Below, in pieces: positions 34,053 to 40,499 of a stretch of DNA of 40,499 nucleotides. This stretch comes from Methylobacterium phyllostachyos. Lineage in GTDB: Bacteria > Pseudomonadota > Alphaproteobacteria > Rhizobiales > Beijerinckiaceae. The translations under genes and the position numbers were made by a program. How positions within the stretch are numbered: the stretch's first letter is position 1; each line of letters begins with the position of its first letter. The notes under the pieces were generated by a model, which saw only the letters and a list, made by a program, of their open reading frames with translations, searched no databases and had not been told where the DNA came from. The stretch is from positions 1 to 40,499 of the forward strand of contig NZ_FNHS01000026.1 of NCBI RefSeq assembly GCF_900103445.1, written 5' to 3'.

Positions 34053-35114
34053 ATGTCCTTCCTGCACGATCTGCCGATCGCCGACCTGATCGCGCATTAC
34101 GGTTATATCGCCATCTTCGTGATCATCACCCTGGAGAGCGCCGGGCTGCCCCTTCCCGGCGAGACGGTCCTGCTGACCTCGGCCGCCTATGCCGGAAGCA
34201 CCGGCAACATCAACATCGCCGTCGTGGTTGCGATCGCCGCCGCCGCCGCGGTCCTGGGTGACAATGCCGGCTACTGGGTCGGGCGCCGGTGGGGTCTGCC
34301 GCTGCTCCTGCGCAAGGGCCACCTGATCGGCCTCGATCACGGACGGCTCAAGCTCGGCCAATACCTGTTCCGCCGGCACGGCGGGAAGATCGTGTTCTTC
34401 GGTCGCTTCACCGCGATGCTGCGCGCCTACGCGGCGGTGCTGGCCGGCGTGAACAAGCTCGACGCGCGCCGCTTCTTCGCCTTCAACGCGCTGGGCGGCG
34501 TCGCCTGGGCCTCGATCATGGGCTTCGGCGCCTATCTGTGCGGCCGGTCGATCGAGAACGTCATGGGGCCGGTCGGCCTCGGGCTCCTGGCTTTTGTCCT
34601 GCTGGGAGCCGTCGCGCTGTGGCTGTTCATGCGCCGGCACGAGGCGCGCCTGATGGCCGCTGCCGAGGCCGCCATCCCGGGTCCGCTCGCCGAGGGTCTG
34701 GACGGGTCGGACGCCCCGCCGCGGGCTGCGCCAGCCGGAAGCCCCGCGGCTCCCCTGACCGGGGCGGATTTCGAGAGCCAAGTGGAGGCGCTCCTGACCA
34801 GTCGGGACACGGCTCGGTCGTTCACGCGCGCACGCGCCGTCAAGGATCGTCCGCCCGGCGCCCTGCCCGTGTGGTTCAAGATTGCCGCGCTGCTCCTCGT
34901 CGCGGCCTTCGGCATGACTCTGGCCTCGTGGGCCTACGGTGTCACGGGCGGATTCTACGGCCACCTTGCGGGCCGCATCGGTATCCTCGGCATCTGTCTG
35001 ATTCTGTCGGTTCCTGCCGCCATCCTGATCGTCGTCGGCCGGCGCCTGCGCAGCCCGCAGCCCCCGGCCGCCTTCGAGGAGCGGACGGAGGATGCGATCA
35101 GCTTGGCGGCCTGA
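34053..35114 (+). CDS. DedA family membrane protein with C-terminal two-helix extension
   Basis: A 353-residue inner-membrane protein. Residues 1-200 are a DedA (SNARE-associated/VTT) domain: YIAIFVIITLESAGLPLPGE, GDNAGYWVGRRWG, FFGRFTAMLRAYAAVLAGVN and a Trp after FNALGGVAW. The family includes transporters that recycle undecaprenyl phosphate and polar lipids across the membrane, which would suit a locus using lipid-linked sugars. Compared with the common ~200-residue DedA, this one has an extra charged cytosolic linker (205-275) and two more hydrophobic helices (FKIAALLLVAAFGMTLASW and GILGICLILSVPAAILIVV). It has a duplicated ribosome binding site and is transcribed toward the minus-strand SGNH gene with only 80 bases between. 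Confidence 0.85.
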   Translation: MSFLHDLPIADLIAHYGYIAIFVIITLESAGLPLPGETVLLTSAAYAGSTGNINIAVVVAIAAAAAVLGDNAGYWVGRRWGLPLLLRKGHLIGLDHGRLKLGQYLFRRHGGKIVFFGRFTAMLRAYAAVLAGVNKLDARRFFAFNALGGVAWASIMGFGAYLCGRSIENVMGPVGLGLLAFVLLGAVALWLFMRRHEARLMAAAEAAIPGPLAEGLDGSDAPPRAAPAGSPAAPLTGADFESQVEALLTSRDTARSFTRARAVKDRPPGALPVWFKIAALLLVAAFGMTLASWAYGVTGGFYGHLAGRIGILGICLILSVPAAILIVVGRRLRSPQPPAAFEERTEDAISLAA

Positions 35115-35194
35115 CGACGAACGCGGTGCTGAATCCCCGGTCGCAGGGGGCATCGCAGTCGCGGACCCGCTCGCGTCTTGGCTCCTGGTCATCG

Positions 35195-36880
35195 TCACGC
35201 ATCGGGTGACGTGGGCGGCCGCGCGGGGCTGAGGCGGCTGAGGAAGCGGCGCGCCCGTTCCAGGGGCGTCCGCCCCCGGGCCCGCTCCAGGGCCTCGCGG
35301 ATCTCGCCCGCCAACCGCGTCGCCACGATCTCCCGGGCGGGGTCGTCGTAGTGGACGATGTCGTAGAAGGTCCCTTCTTCCCGATCGCGGAAGATCCCGC
35401 TGAGGTCGAGGGCCGTGAAGGTCCGCCGGTACGGGCGCCGCGTGGCCAGCTGCGCGGTGAACGCCTCCAGCTTGGCGTATTGCCGGTCGAGATAGGCCAG
35501 GAACGCCCCCGAGGCGACGCTGCTTTCCACCTCGGTGAGGTGGCGCTTGCGCAGGACCGTCGGCTGCAGGACACTCACGATCGGCACCGCGTGATCGTGT
35601 GACAGCTTGGTGAGGCGGTGCGTGGCGCGTTCGTAATGGTGGACGATGGCGTCCTCCCAGCCCGGGCTCTGCCAGCCCACCTCCGTGCGCAGCCGCTTCA
35701 GCTCCTCGTAGATCAGCGTGACCAGCGCGTCGTACGACAGGCCGTCCTCCCGCGCCCGGGGGTCGTGCGTGTCGAAGAAGTGGTCGTAGAGCCGCTGGGT
35801 GATGAAGGCGTTGTAGGGGTGGCCGGGCCGGGGATCGTAGGTCCAGGGCTGGAACAGATCCGTGCTGCCGCTGAGCACCACGATGGCATCGGGGCTGTAG
35901 GTGACGAGACGCGACCAGATCAGGTGGGTCATCTGCGTGAGGCAGCTCGACATCACCCCGAAATTGTAGACCTTTGCGCGCGTCAGCCCCCTGGCCCGGA
36001 GGATCCGTTCGATCCGGCCCGGCAGCGTGTTGGCGATGTCGCCGCCATCGATCGTGGTCGAGTCGCCGACGACCAGGATCCGGGTCTCGCCCTCGGGCTT
36101 CCGCTCGACGATCGGGGCGGCGTTGAGGAAGCCGTCGGCGTCGAACGGGACGCCGTAATGGCTCGCCCCGGGCTTGCCGGCGAACTGGATGAACGGGCTC
36201 GGATAGCGCGTGTTCGAGTCGAGATAGCCGAAATGGTGCAGGAACTTGCGCCGGCGCGCGGCATCCTCGCTCTCGGGCGGCGCCCAGATCTGCTCGACGC
36301 CCGGGGCCGTGAGCGCCGCCATCATGGCCTCTCGCAGCGCTGCGATGCCGGCGGCGTTGAGGCGGATGCCGTCATCGCTGAAGGCGCTCCGGAGCACCCC
36401 GGCTTCCCCCGCCAGCACGGCCTCGTAATCGATGAACAGGGCCCCGTAATCCTGCGCGTGGTCGCGCAGCCACGCGTTCACCGCCTTGATGAGCGCGACC
36501 GGGCGCCCGGTCGCCGCCGGCGCGGCCGGGTCGACCGGCGGGATCGCGCCGACCCAGGTCCGGACATGGAGGTCGCGCGCGTCCCGCAGCAAGGCGGTGA
36601 GGTCGGCCACGATGCCGTCGAGCGAGACCGCGCGACCGGAGGTGAGGATGTCGTCCCGGCCGCCGATCAGGTGGAGGCCCTTCGCGCCGTAGAGGGCGAT
36701 GTCGGAGCGCAGCCGCCGCGCCATGTCGCGGGTCGATTGGCCTGCGATGCCCCGGGCGACTGTCTGGGGTCCGGAGAACAGGTTTGGCGTCTCGGCGGTC
36801 AGATCCGCGGTCAGGGAATCGCCGAAGAACAGGATCGGCCCGAGGGGGAACAGCGGCTTGTCCGACACCGGGCCGCTCAC
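35195..36880 (-). CDS. Double SGNH/GDSL hydrolase-like protein
   Basis: A 561-residue protein with two SGNH domains. Domain 1 (1-210) has ILFFGDSLTADL (GDS at 20-22), GGRDDI as block III and DGIRLNAAG where DGxHPNxxG is usual, so the catalytic His is missing. Domain 2 (about 265-540) has ILVVGDSTTIDGG, VYNFGVMSSCLT, VVLSGSTDLFQPW and DIVHYDD near 505, an intact DxxH. SGNH proteins in glycan loci commonly add or remove O-acyl groups. No signal peptide or membrane helix is visible, so it appears cytosolic. The start is a GTG at 36880 that overlaps the upstream stop by 4 bp (GTGA); a longer frame to 37027 would lie inside that gene. It is the last gene of a four-gene minus-strand operon. Confidence 0.8.
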   Translation of the reverse strand: MSGPVSDKPLFPLGPILFFGDSLTADLTAETPNLFSGPQTVARGIAGQSTRDMARRLRSDIALYGAKGLHLIGGRDDILTSGRAVSLDGIVADLTALLRDARDLHVRTWVGAIPPVDPAAPAATGRPVALIKAVNAWLRDHAQDYGALFIDYEAVLAGEAGVLRSAFSDDGIRLNAAGIAALREAMMAALTAPGVEQIWAPPESEDAARRRKFLHHFGYLDSNTRYPSPFIQFAGKPGASHYGVPFDADGFLNAAPIVERKPEGETRILVVGDSTTIDGGDIANTLPGRIERILRARGLTRAKVYNFGVMSSCLTQMTHLIWSRLVTYSPDAIVVLSGSTDLFQPWTYDPRPGHPYNAFITQRLYDHFFDTHDPRAREDGLSYDALVTLIYEELKRLRTEVGWQSPGWEDAIVHHYERATHRLTKLSHDHAVPIVSVLQPTVLRKRHLTEVESSVASGAFLAYLDRQYAKLEAFTAQLATRRPYRRTFTALDLSGIFRDREEGTFYDIVHYDDPAREIVATRLAGEIREALERARGRTPLERARRFLSRLSPARPPTSPDA

Positions 36881-38148
36881 GCGCGCTCGGTCGCGTCGCC
36901 GTCCCGGGGGGCGGCGAAGATCTCGATGCCGTCGAGATGCAGGTGCTGTTCCTCGTCGAGATCGATCTTCAGGTAGCGGAAGCGGGCTCCATCGAACCGC
37001 AGGTGCAGGGGCAGGCCGGGATGGCAATGGGCATCCACGGCATCGAAGACCAGGCGGTACGCGTCCTCGGTCTCGCCGAGCCAGACCCGCATCAGCTGCG
37101 CGCGCTCGCTGAGCTGCCCCCAGCGGTTGTAGATCCGGATCTCCGAGACGCGCGTGACGGCGCCGAGATCGAGGACGAACCAGGGGTCCCGCTCGAGCGC
37201 GGTGTGGAAGAAGAACGACGGATCGCCCGTCGTCCGCTCGCCGTAGGTCCCGGTCGTCCCCGACCAGGGCGAGGCGGAACTCGCCGTCCAGGTCTTGCCG
37301 AGCGCGATGTTCGCGGAGGGCCGCGTCGCCACCAGCGTGTCGGTCTCCAGCTCCTCGATCAGCGTCCGGATCTGCTTCGAGGGCTGCCGCAGCGGCGCGA
37401 TTTCGAGGTCGAGCTTGTAGATCAGGTTCGACAGGATGCTCTGGTCGAAGCGGTGGTCGATGAAGCCGTCGAGATCGGGCAGGCCCATCTGGTTCGGCCT
37501 ATCGGTGACGACCCGGGCGTCGCCCGCGTAGCGCAGCCATTCGGCGACGAGGTGGCGGGTGGCGGGGCTGACCATGAAGGCGATCCAGGTGGCCTGGATC
37601 TGATCGGCATCCCAGTAGCGCTCGGAATCGCACTCCATGAGCACGAAGCAGTCGCGCTTGGTCCAGGCCCGCTGCGGCTTTCCGTGCAGCACGCCCACCG
37701 CGACCCGCCGCTCCGAGCCGGCGAGCCAGGTCAGCAACGGCGCCACCGGCGGCATCGGATCCTCGCCGATCGCCTGCATCCCGGTATCGGTGAAGACGAT
37801 GAAGTCGCCGTCGCGCCGCCGTTCCAGGGCTTCGGCGATGATGTAGGGCTTCCAGGCCCAGTTCCCCGCCCCCCGGGACCGGTCGAGGATCTCCCGGTGC
37901 GCCTGATAGTACGGCGTCTCCCGCAGGCGATCGGGCGACCAGCTCTCGATCGTGTCGAAATCGCCCGTGGCCGCCGCGGCGGCGGCAAGGCGCCGCTGGC
38001 TCTCCACGTAATGGTACTTGGCGGCGAAGCTGACGAGGGTCGTGTGGCGCGGCCGGAGCCGGCGCCGCAGGCGCATCAACACTTCGGCCCGGTGCATCGC
38101 GAAGGCGTTGACGTGCAGGAGCGTGGGTGACGGATCTATGCTGGCCAA
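36877..38148 (-). CDS. Glycosyltransferase-like protein with C-terminal discoidin domain
   Basis: A 423-residue protein. Residues about 35-270 resemble a GT-A-like nucleotide-sugar transferase group with GNWAWKPYIIAEALERR followed by DGDFIVFTDTGMQAI, where TDTG near 119-122 stands in for a DxD motif; FDQSILSNLIYK follows. Residues about 280-420 are an F5/8 type C (discoidin) domain: NIALGKTWTASSAS, WFVLDLGAVTRVSEIRIYNR and FRYLKIDLDEEQHLHLDGI. Discoidin domains bind glycans and are rare on cytosolic transferases. I chose the TTG at 38148 because GGAG stands seven bases upstream; ATGs at 38097 and 38076 are alternatives. It overlaps the SGNH gene by 4 bp and lies 88 bases after the discoidin-fucosyltransferase gene. 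The donor is unknown. Confidence 0.65.
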   Translation of the reverse strand: MASIDPSPTLLHVNAFAMHRAEVLMRLRRRLRPRHTTLVSFAAKYHYVESQRRLAAAAAATGDFDTIESWSPDRLRETPYYQAHREILDRSRGAGNWAWKPYIIAEALERRRDGDFIVFTDTGMQAIGEDPMPPVAPLLTWLAGSERRVAVGVLHGKPQRAWTKRDCFVLMECDSERYWDADQIQATWIAFMVSPATRHLVAEWLRYAGDARVVTDRPNQMGLPDLDGFIDHRFDQSILSNLIYKLDLEIAPLRQPSKQIRTLIEELETDTLVATRPSANIALGKTWTASSASPWSGTTGTYGERTTGDPSFFFHTALERDPWFVLDLGAVTRVSEIRIYNRWGQLSERAQLMRVWLGETEDAYRLVFDAVDAHCHPGLPLHLRFDGARFRYLKIDLDEEQHLHLDGIEIFAAPRDGDATERA

Positions 38149-38236
38149 GTGCGTTCTCCGGCGCCGTGACCCGACGCGGCTCGCCGATGTCCCGCCGATC
38201 GGCACGGCGGCGCAAATCCCGATCGCGGCGCGCCGG

Positions 38237-39631
38237 CTATGCCTCGGCGCCGGAATCGTCGAAGGCGAGGTTCTCGATCGGGTAGTCGATCATCAACTGG
38301 CGGCGCGCGGGAGAGTTATCCCATTCCCCGACCTTCGTGTATCCGCCCGCCGTGTCGACGACCTCGATCAGGCGTCCGATCGTCGGGATGCCCCGGAAAT
38401 GCTGCGGCCAGCCGGATGCGAAGTAGAAGACCTGCTCGACATGGTCGGACAGGTGGCACACGCCGGGCCCGAACGTGCCGAGGCCGAACACGAGGTATCG
38501 TCCGTTGGCCAGCGCCGCAACGTCCTCCGCGAGCGTCCCGCTCTGCGTCGTCAACGGGATGCCGAGGTTGGCGATATAGGCTTCCAGCTGGTCGATGACG
38601 GGATTGAGGCGGTTCTCGAACACCATCTTGATCGAGCCGATCCGCTTCTCCCGCAGGAGGCGCTGGATGACGAGCTTGTAGAAGGCCAGCGGCGGCTGCG
38701 GGTAGTGCGGCGCCACCCAGGTGCTGAAGATGTCGCCCGAGCGGATATGGATCAGCAGCTGGTCGTCCGGCTTCTCGGGAAATTGCGCCGGCAGCCGGCC
38801 GAAGAGCGGCCGGATGTAGTGGGTGATGATGTGGCGCGATTCGGCCTGATCGAGTTCGCCGGCGAGCTTCTGGATGTTCACGTCGAAGAACATGCCGGAC
38901 AGGAAATACCCGTCGTCGGGAAGCGGGTGGTTCGCCGGGATGAACGTGATGCCGCCGATCTCCTGGGGTTGTTCGAGGGCCAGGACCTCGCTGCGGTCCA
39001 TGATCGACAGCTTGAGGTATTTGAGCTTGAGCGCCCGGCAGATGCCGATCGCCAGCAGGCACTGGATGATGAAGTTCCCGAAGGCGCCGTTCTCGTAGAG
39101 ATCGATGCCGACGAGCGACAACCCCTGCTGGTTCGGGCTGCCCAGCAGCCGGTAGGCCCGATAGACGTCGATCTCCGGATGTTCCGTCAGGATGGAGAAC
39201 TCGACGTTCCAGAGCTTTCGCATGACGATCAGGTCGAAGGCGGCGCGCTCGCTCCAGACCCGCGCCCTGCTCTCCTCCGGTGTTCGTCCCGGCGGGACCG
39301 GAACACGGATGTAGCGCGTCCAGCTCGCCGGCCCCGGCGCGATCAGGATCCGCGACGGGACCGTCCCGCCCTCCGTCGGTGACAGGATCTCGGGGGGCGA
39401 CCAAGTCTCCCCCTCGTCGGAGAAGCCGATGGACGGATCGCCATCCGGAACGGACCCTCCGTCGAACGGACCGACCTCGAGGGAATGGATGGGGACACGC
39501 AGGCCGAGGTCGATCCGGAGCCAGGGGGAGGCACCGTCCCGCTCGACGATGGACAACGACCCGCCCTGGGCGACGTCGACGAGATCGCGATGATAGGTCT
39601 CATGCGCAGAGATGGGGTCGTGTCCCGTCAT
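38237..39631 (-). CDS. N-terminal discoidin-like domain fused to fucosyltransferase-like protein
   Basis: A 464-residue protein. Residues 1-130 look like a discoidin-type beta-sandwich (GASPWLRIDLGLRVPIHSLEV, SWTRYIRVPVPPG). The rest resembles GT11/GT23-like fucosyltransferases. FGNFIIQCLLAIGICRALKL matches the N-terminal GN-x-x-x-Q block, and LLIHIRSGDIFST near 291-303 carries the HxRxGD motif that binds GDP-fucose. A late segment (LGTFGPGVCHLSD) corresponds to the GxSTF region. The likely donor is GDP-fucose or another GDP-6-deoxyhexose, though no GDP-fucose synthesis genes are in the window. The ATG at 39631 overlaps the upstream glycosyltransferase stop (ATGA). Together with the next gene it makes a pair of transferases bearing discoidin domains on opposite ends. 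Confidence 0.7.
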   Translation of the reverse strand: MTGHDPISAHETYHRDLVDVAQGGSLSIVERDGASPWLRIDLGLRVPIHSLEVGPFDGGSVPDGDPSIGFSDEGETWSPPEILSPTEGGTVPSRILIAPGPASWTRYIRVPVPPGRTPEESRARVWSERAAFDLIVMRKLWNVEFSILTEHPEIDVYRAYRLLGSPNQQGLSLVGIDLYENGAFGNFIIQCLLAIGICRALKLKYLKLSIMDRSEVLALEQPQEIGGITFIPANHPLPDDGYFLSGMFFDVNIQKLAGELDQAESRHIITHYIRPLFGRLPAQFPEKPDDQLLIHIRSGDIFSTWVAPHYPQPPLAFYKLVIQRLLREKRIGSIKMVFENRLNPVIDQLEAYIANLGIPLTTQSGTLAEDVAALANGRYLVFGLGTFGPGVCHLSDHVEQVFYFASGWPQHFRGIPTIGRLIEVVDTAGGYTKVGEWDNSPARRQLMIDYPIENLAFDDSGAEA

Positions 39632-40499
39632 GCGGTGACCGCCTCGTGCGGGAGCCGGATCTCAGCCGACATGGGGGCAAGGCCGTAATAGTCGCGCATC
39701 AGGTCGTCGTAGGCGGCGGCCGGGATGGTGGTGCGGCCGCGGCCCGGTGGTGGGAGATCGAGGGCCAGCAGCCGGTCGTTGCAGGCGGCGGGGTCGTTGA
39801 GGAGGTCATAGGGCAGGAGATGGCCATCTGGCTCGGCCCGCAGCCGCTCCGCCGGGGCGCCGAGGTCGAAGGCCGCCACCGGCAGCCCGGTGCGCAGCGC
39901 CAGCGTCAGCGCGTACGAGTACGTCTCCGGCCAGATCGCCGGAAGGAGAACCAGATCGGCCGAGACACGCCAGACGAGGTCCAGCGCCTCGTTGTCGCTC
40001 GCATAGCGGCCTGTCTGCGAGACGCCCTCGCGGTCGAGACCGTCGGCCAGGGCCGGATCGGAGAATCCCACGATGGCGAAGCGCAGCGGCAGGCCCCGCG
40101 CCCGCGCATCCGTCGCCAGGGCCTGCAGGACCAGCCCGCCCTTCGTGGCGCTGATCGCCCCCAGCACGGCGACCCGCCGGACCCGGCCCGGGCGCCGCAG
40201 CGCCGTCGAGCGCACCCCCCGCTCCGGCTCCGCGTGCGGCCGCACCGCGATCGCCAGATCCCGGTACACCCCCGCGATCCGACCCGCCGTGTCGGCGGAC
40301 GGCGCAAACACCCGCGCCGCCCCCGCCAGGAACCGCCCGAACGTGGCCCGCCGCTCGCCCGGATCCGGCTCCTCGAACCCGTCCGCGTCCGACGCCAGGC
40401 ACACCCGGCACTCCGCCACCGCCGCCAGGCCGCAGAAGCGCCCGTCCGGCTGCACCAGGTGGTTGCGGTGGCACACCGGCGAGTAGTCGTGCAGCGTCC
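39628..40499 (-). CDS. GT-B glycosyltransferase (GT4-like), 5' end outside the window
   Basis: The frame stays open to the right edge of the window (LHDYSPVCHRNHLV at the edge), so about 290 residues of the C-terminal part are visible. The HDY...C segment followed by C-x-x-C (AECRVCLASD) is typical of group-1 transferases that read HDY...CPR. The donor half has VAVLGAISATKGGLVLQAL and VLLPAIWPETYSYALTLALRTGLPVAAFDLG, where the E of PETYSYAL is the expected family glutamate. It is the first visible gene of the minus-strand operon that continues through the two discoidin proteins to the SGNH protein. A larger multidomain protein is possible since only the C-terminus is seen. Confidence 0.75.
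   Translation of the reverse strand, partial: TLHDYSPVCHRNHLVQPDGRFCGLAAVAECRVCLASDADGFEEPDPGERRATFGRFLAGAARVFAPSADTAGRIAGVYRDLAIAVRPHAEPERGVRSTALRRPGRVRRVAVLGAISATKGGLVLQALATDARARGLPLRFAIVGFSDPALADGLDREGVSQTGRYASDNEALDLVWRVSADLVLLPAIWPETYSYALTLALRTGLPVAAFDLGAPAERLRAEPDGHLLPYDLLNDPAACNDRLLALDLPPPGRGRTTIPAAAYDDLMRDYYGLAPMSAEIRLPHEAVTA

Noticed and set aside
33666..40000. Several long opposite-strand frames (33666-35198 minus; 35618-36976, 36784-38130 and 38018-39382 plus)
   Set aside because: Each mirrors a gene with recognisable domains on the other strand and has low-complexity, charged products typical of GC-rich shadows.
1..40499. CRISPR array, toxin-antitoxin, restriction or other defence system
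   Set aside because: No spaced direct-repeat array and no recognisable nuclease, toxin or methylase of such systems was seen. The only methyltransferase (8312-9091) lies in a sugar operon and lacks DNA-methylase motifs.

Overview
The window looks like chromosomal DNA of a GC-rich alphaproteobacterium. Dense, 4-bp-overlapping genes, GC-ending codons and the set of surface-glycan families fit Methylobacterium/Methylorubrum or a close relative. This is inference from style and gene families, not from a marker gene. No rRNA, CRISPR array or complete tRNA is present.

Region A (1-4573, all minus strand) is the right end of an integrative element. It carries a tyrosine integrase, an overlapping unknown gene, an AlpA-type excisionase/regulator, two small unknown genes and a DUF3987 protein. 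It ends at a 44-bp 3' fragment of a tRNA-Glu(TTC) gene, interpreted as the attachment site. The orientation of this fragment places the intact tRNA-Glu to the left, outside the window. Region B (4574-5117) is a gene-poor scar with a probable decayed IS5-type transposase start.

Region C (5118-12529) is visibly less GC-rich than the rest. It holds a GT-B glycosyltransferase (minus), then a plus-strand operon: a fused sugar 3,4-ketoisomerase/aminotransferase (FdtA/QdtA + FdtB/QdtB type), a methyltransferase, a hexapeptide acyltransferase, a FemAB/GNAT-like acyltransferase and a GT61-like protein with altered motif residues. Together these read as synthesis, acylation and transfer of a 3-amino-3,6-dideoxyhexose.

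Region D (13030-34000) is GC-rich. It contains a 1262-residue repeat/RgpF/HAD protein, three GT61 (DUF563) paralogues, an ATP-grasp/HAD fusion with a NeuD-type acyltransferase, a DegT-type aminotransferase, two large paralogues with tandem GT2 domains, a small coiled-coil/repeat protein, an unknown protein and an SDR sugar epimerase/dehydratase. Region E (34053-40499) has a DedA membrane protein and a convergent minus-strand operon: a GT-B glycosyltransferase cut by the window edge, a discoidin-fucosyltransferase-like fusion, a glycosyltransferase-discoidin fusion and a double SGNH hydrolase.

The whole of 5118-40499 reads as part of a large surface-glycan or protein-glycosylation locus. No flippase, polymerase or ABC exporter is visible, so export genes must lie outside. 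The most unusual feature is a short helical-looking repeat (core WY...PDV..AG..PL.HY...G..EGR). It recurs about 13 times in five proteins: a GT61-like enzyme, the RgpF/HAD giant, both tandem-GT2 proteins and a small coiled-coil protein with no enzyme domain. I propose it as a shared docking module that gathers these glycosyltransferases into one assembly. Other oddities are a tandem-GT2 paralogue whose second catalytic domain has lost its acidic motifs, and discoidin-like domains on opposite ends of two neighbouring glycosyltransferases.
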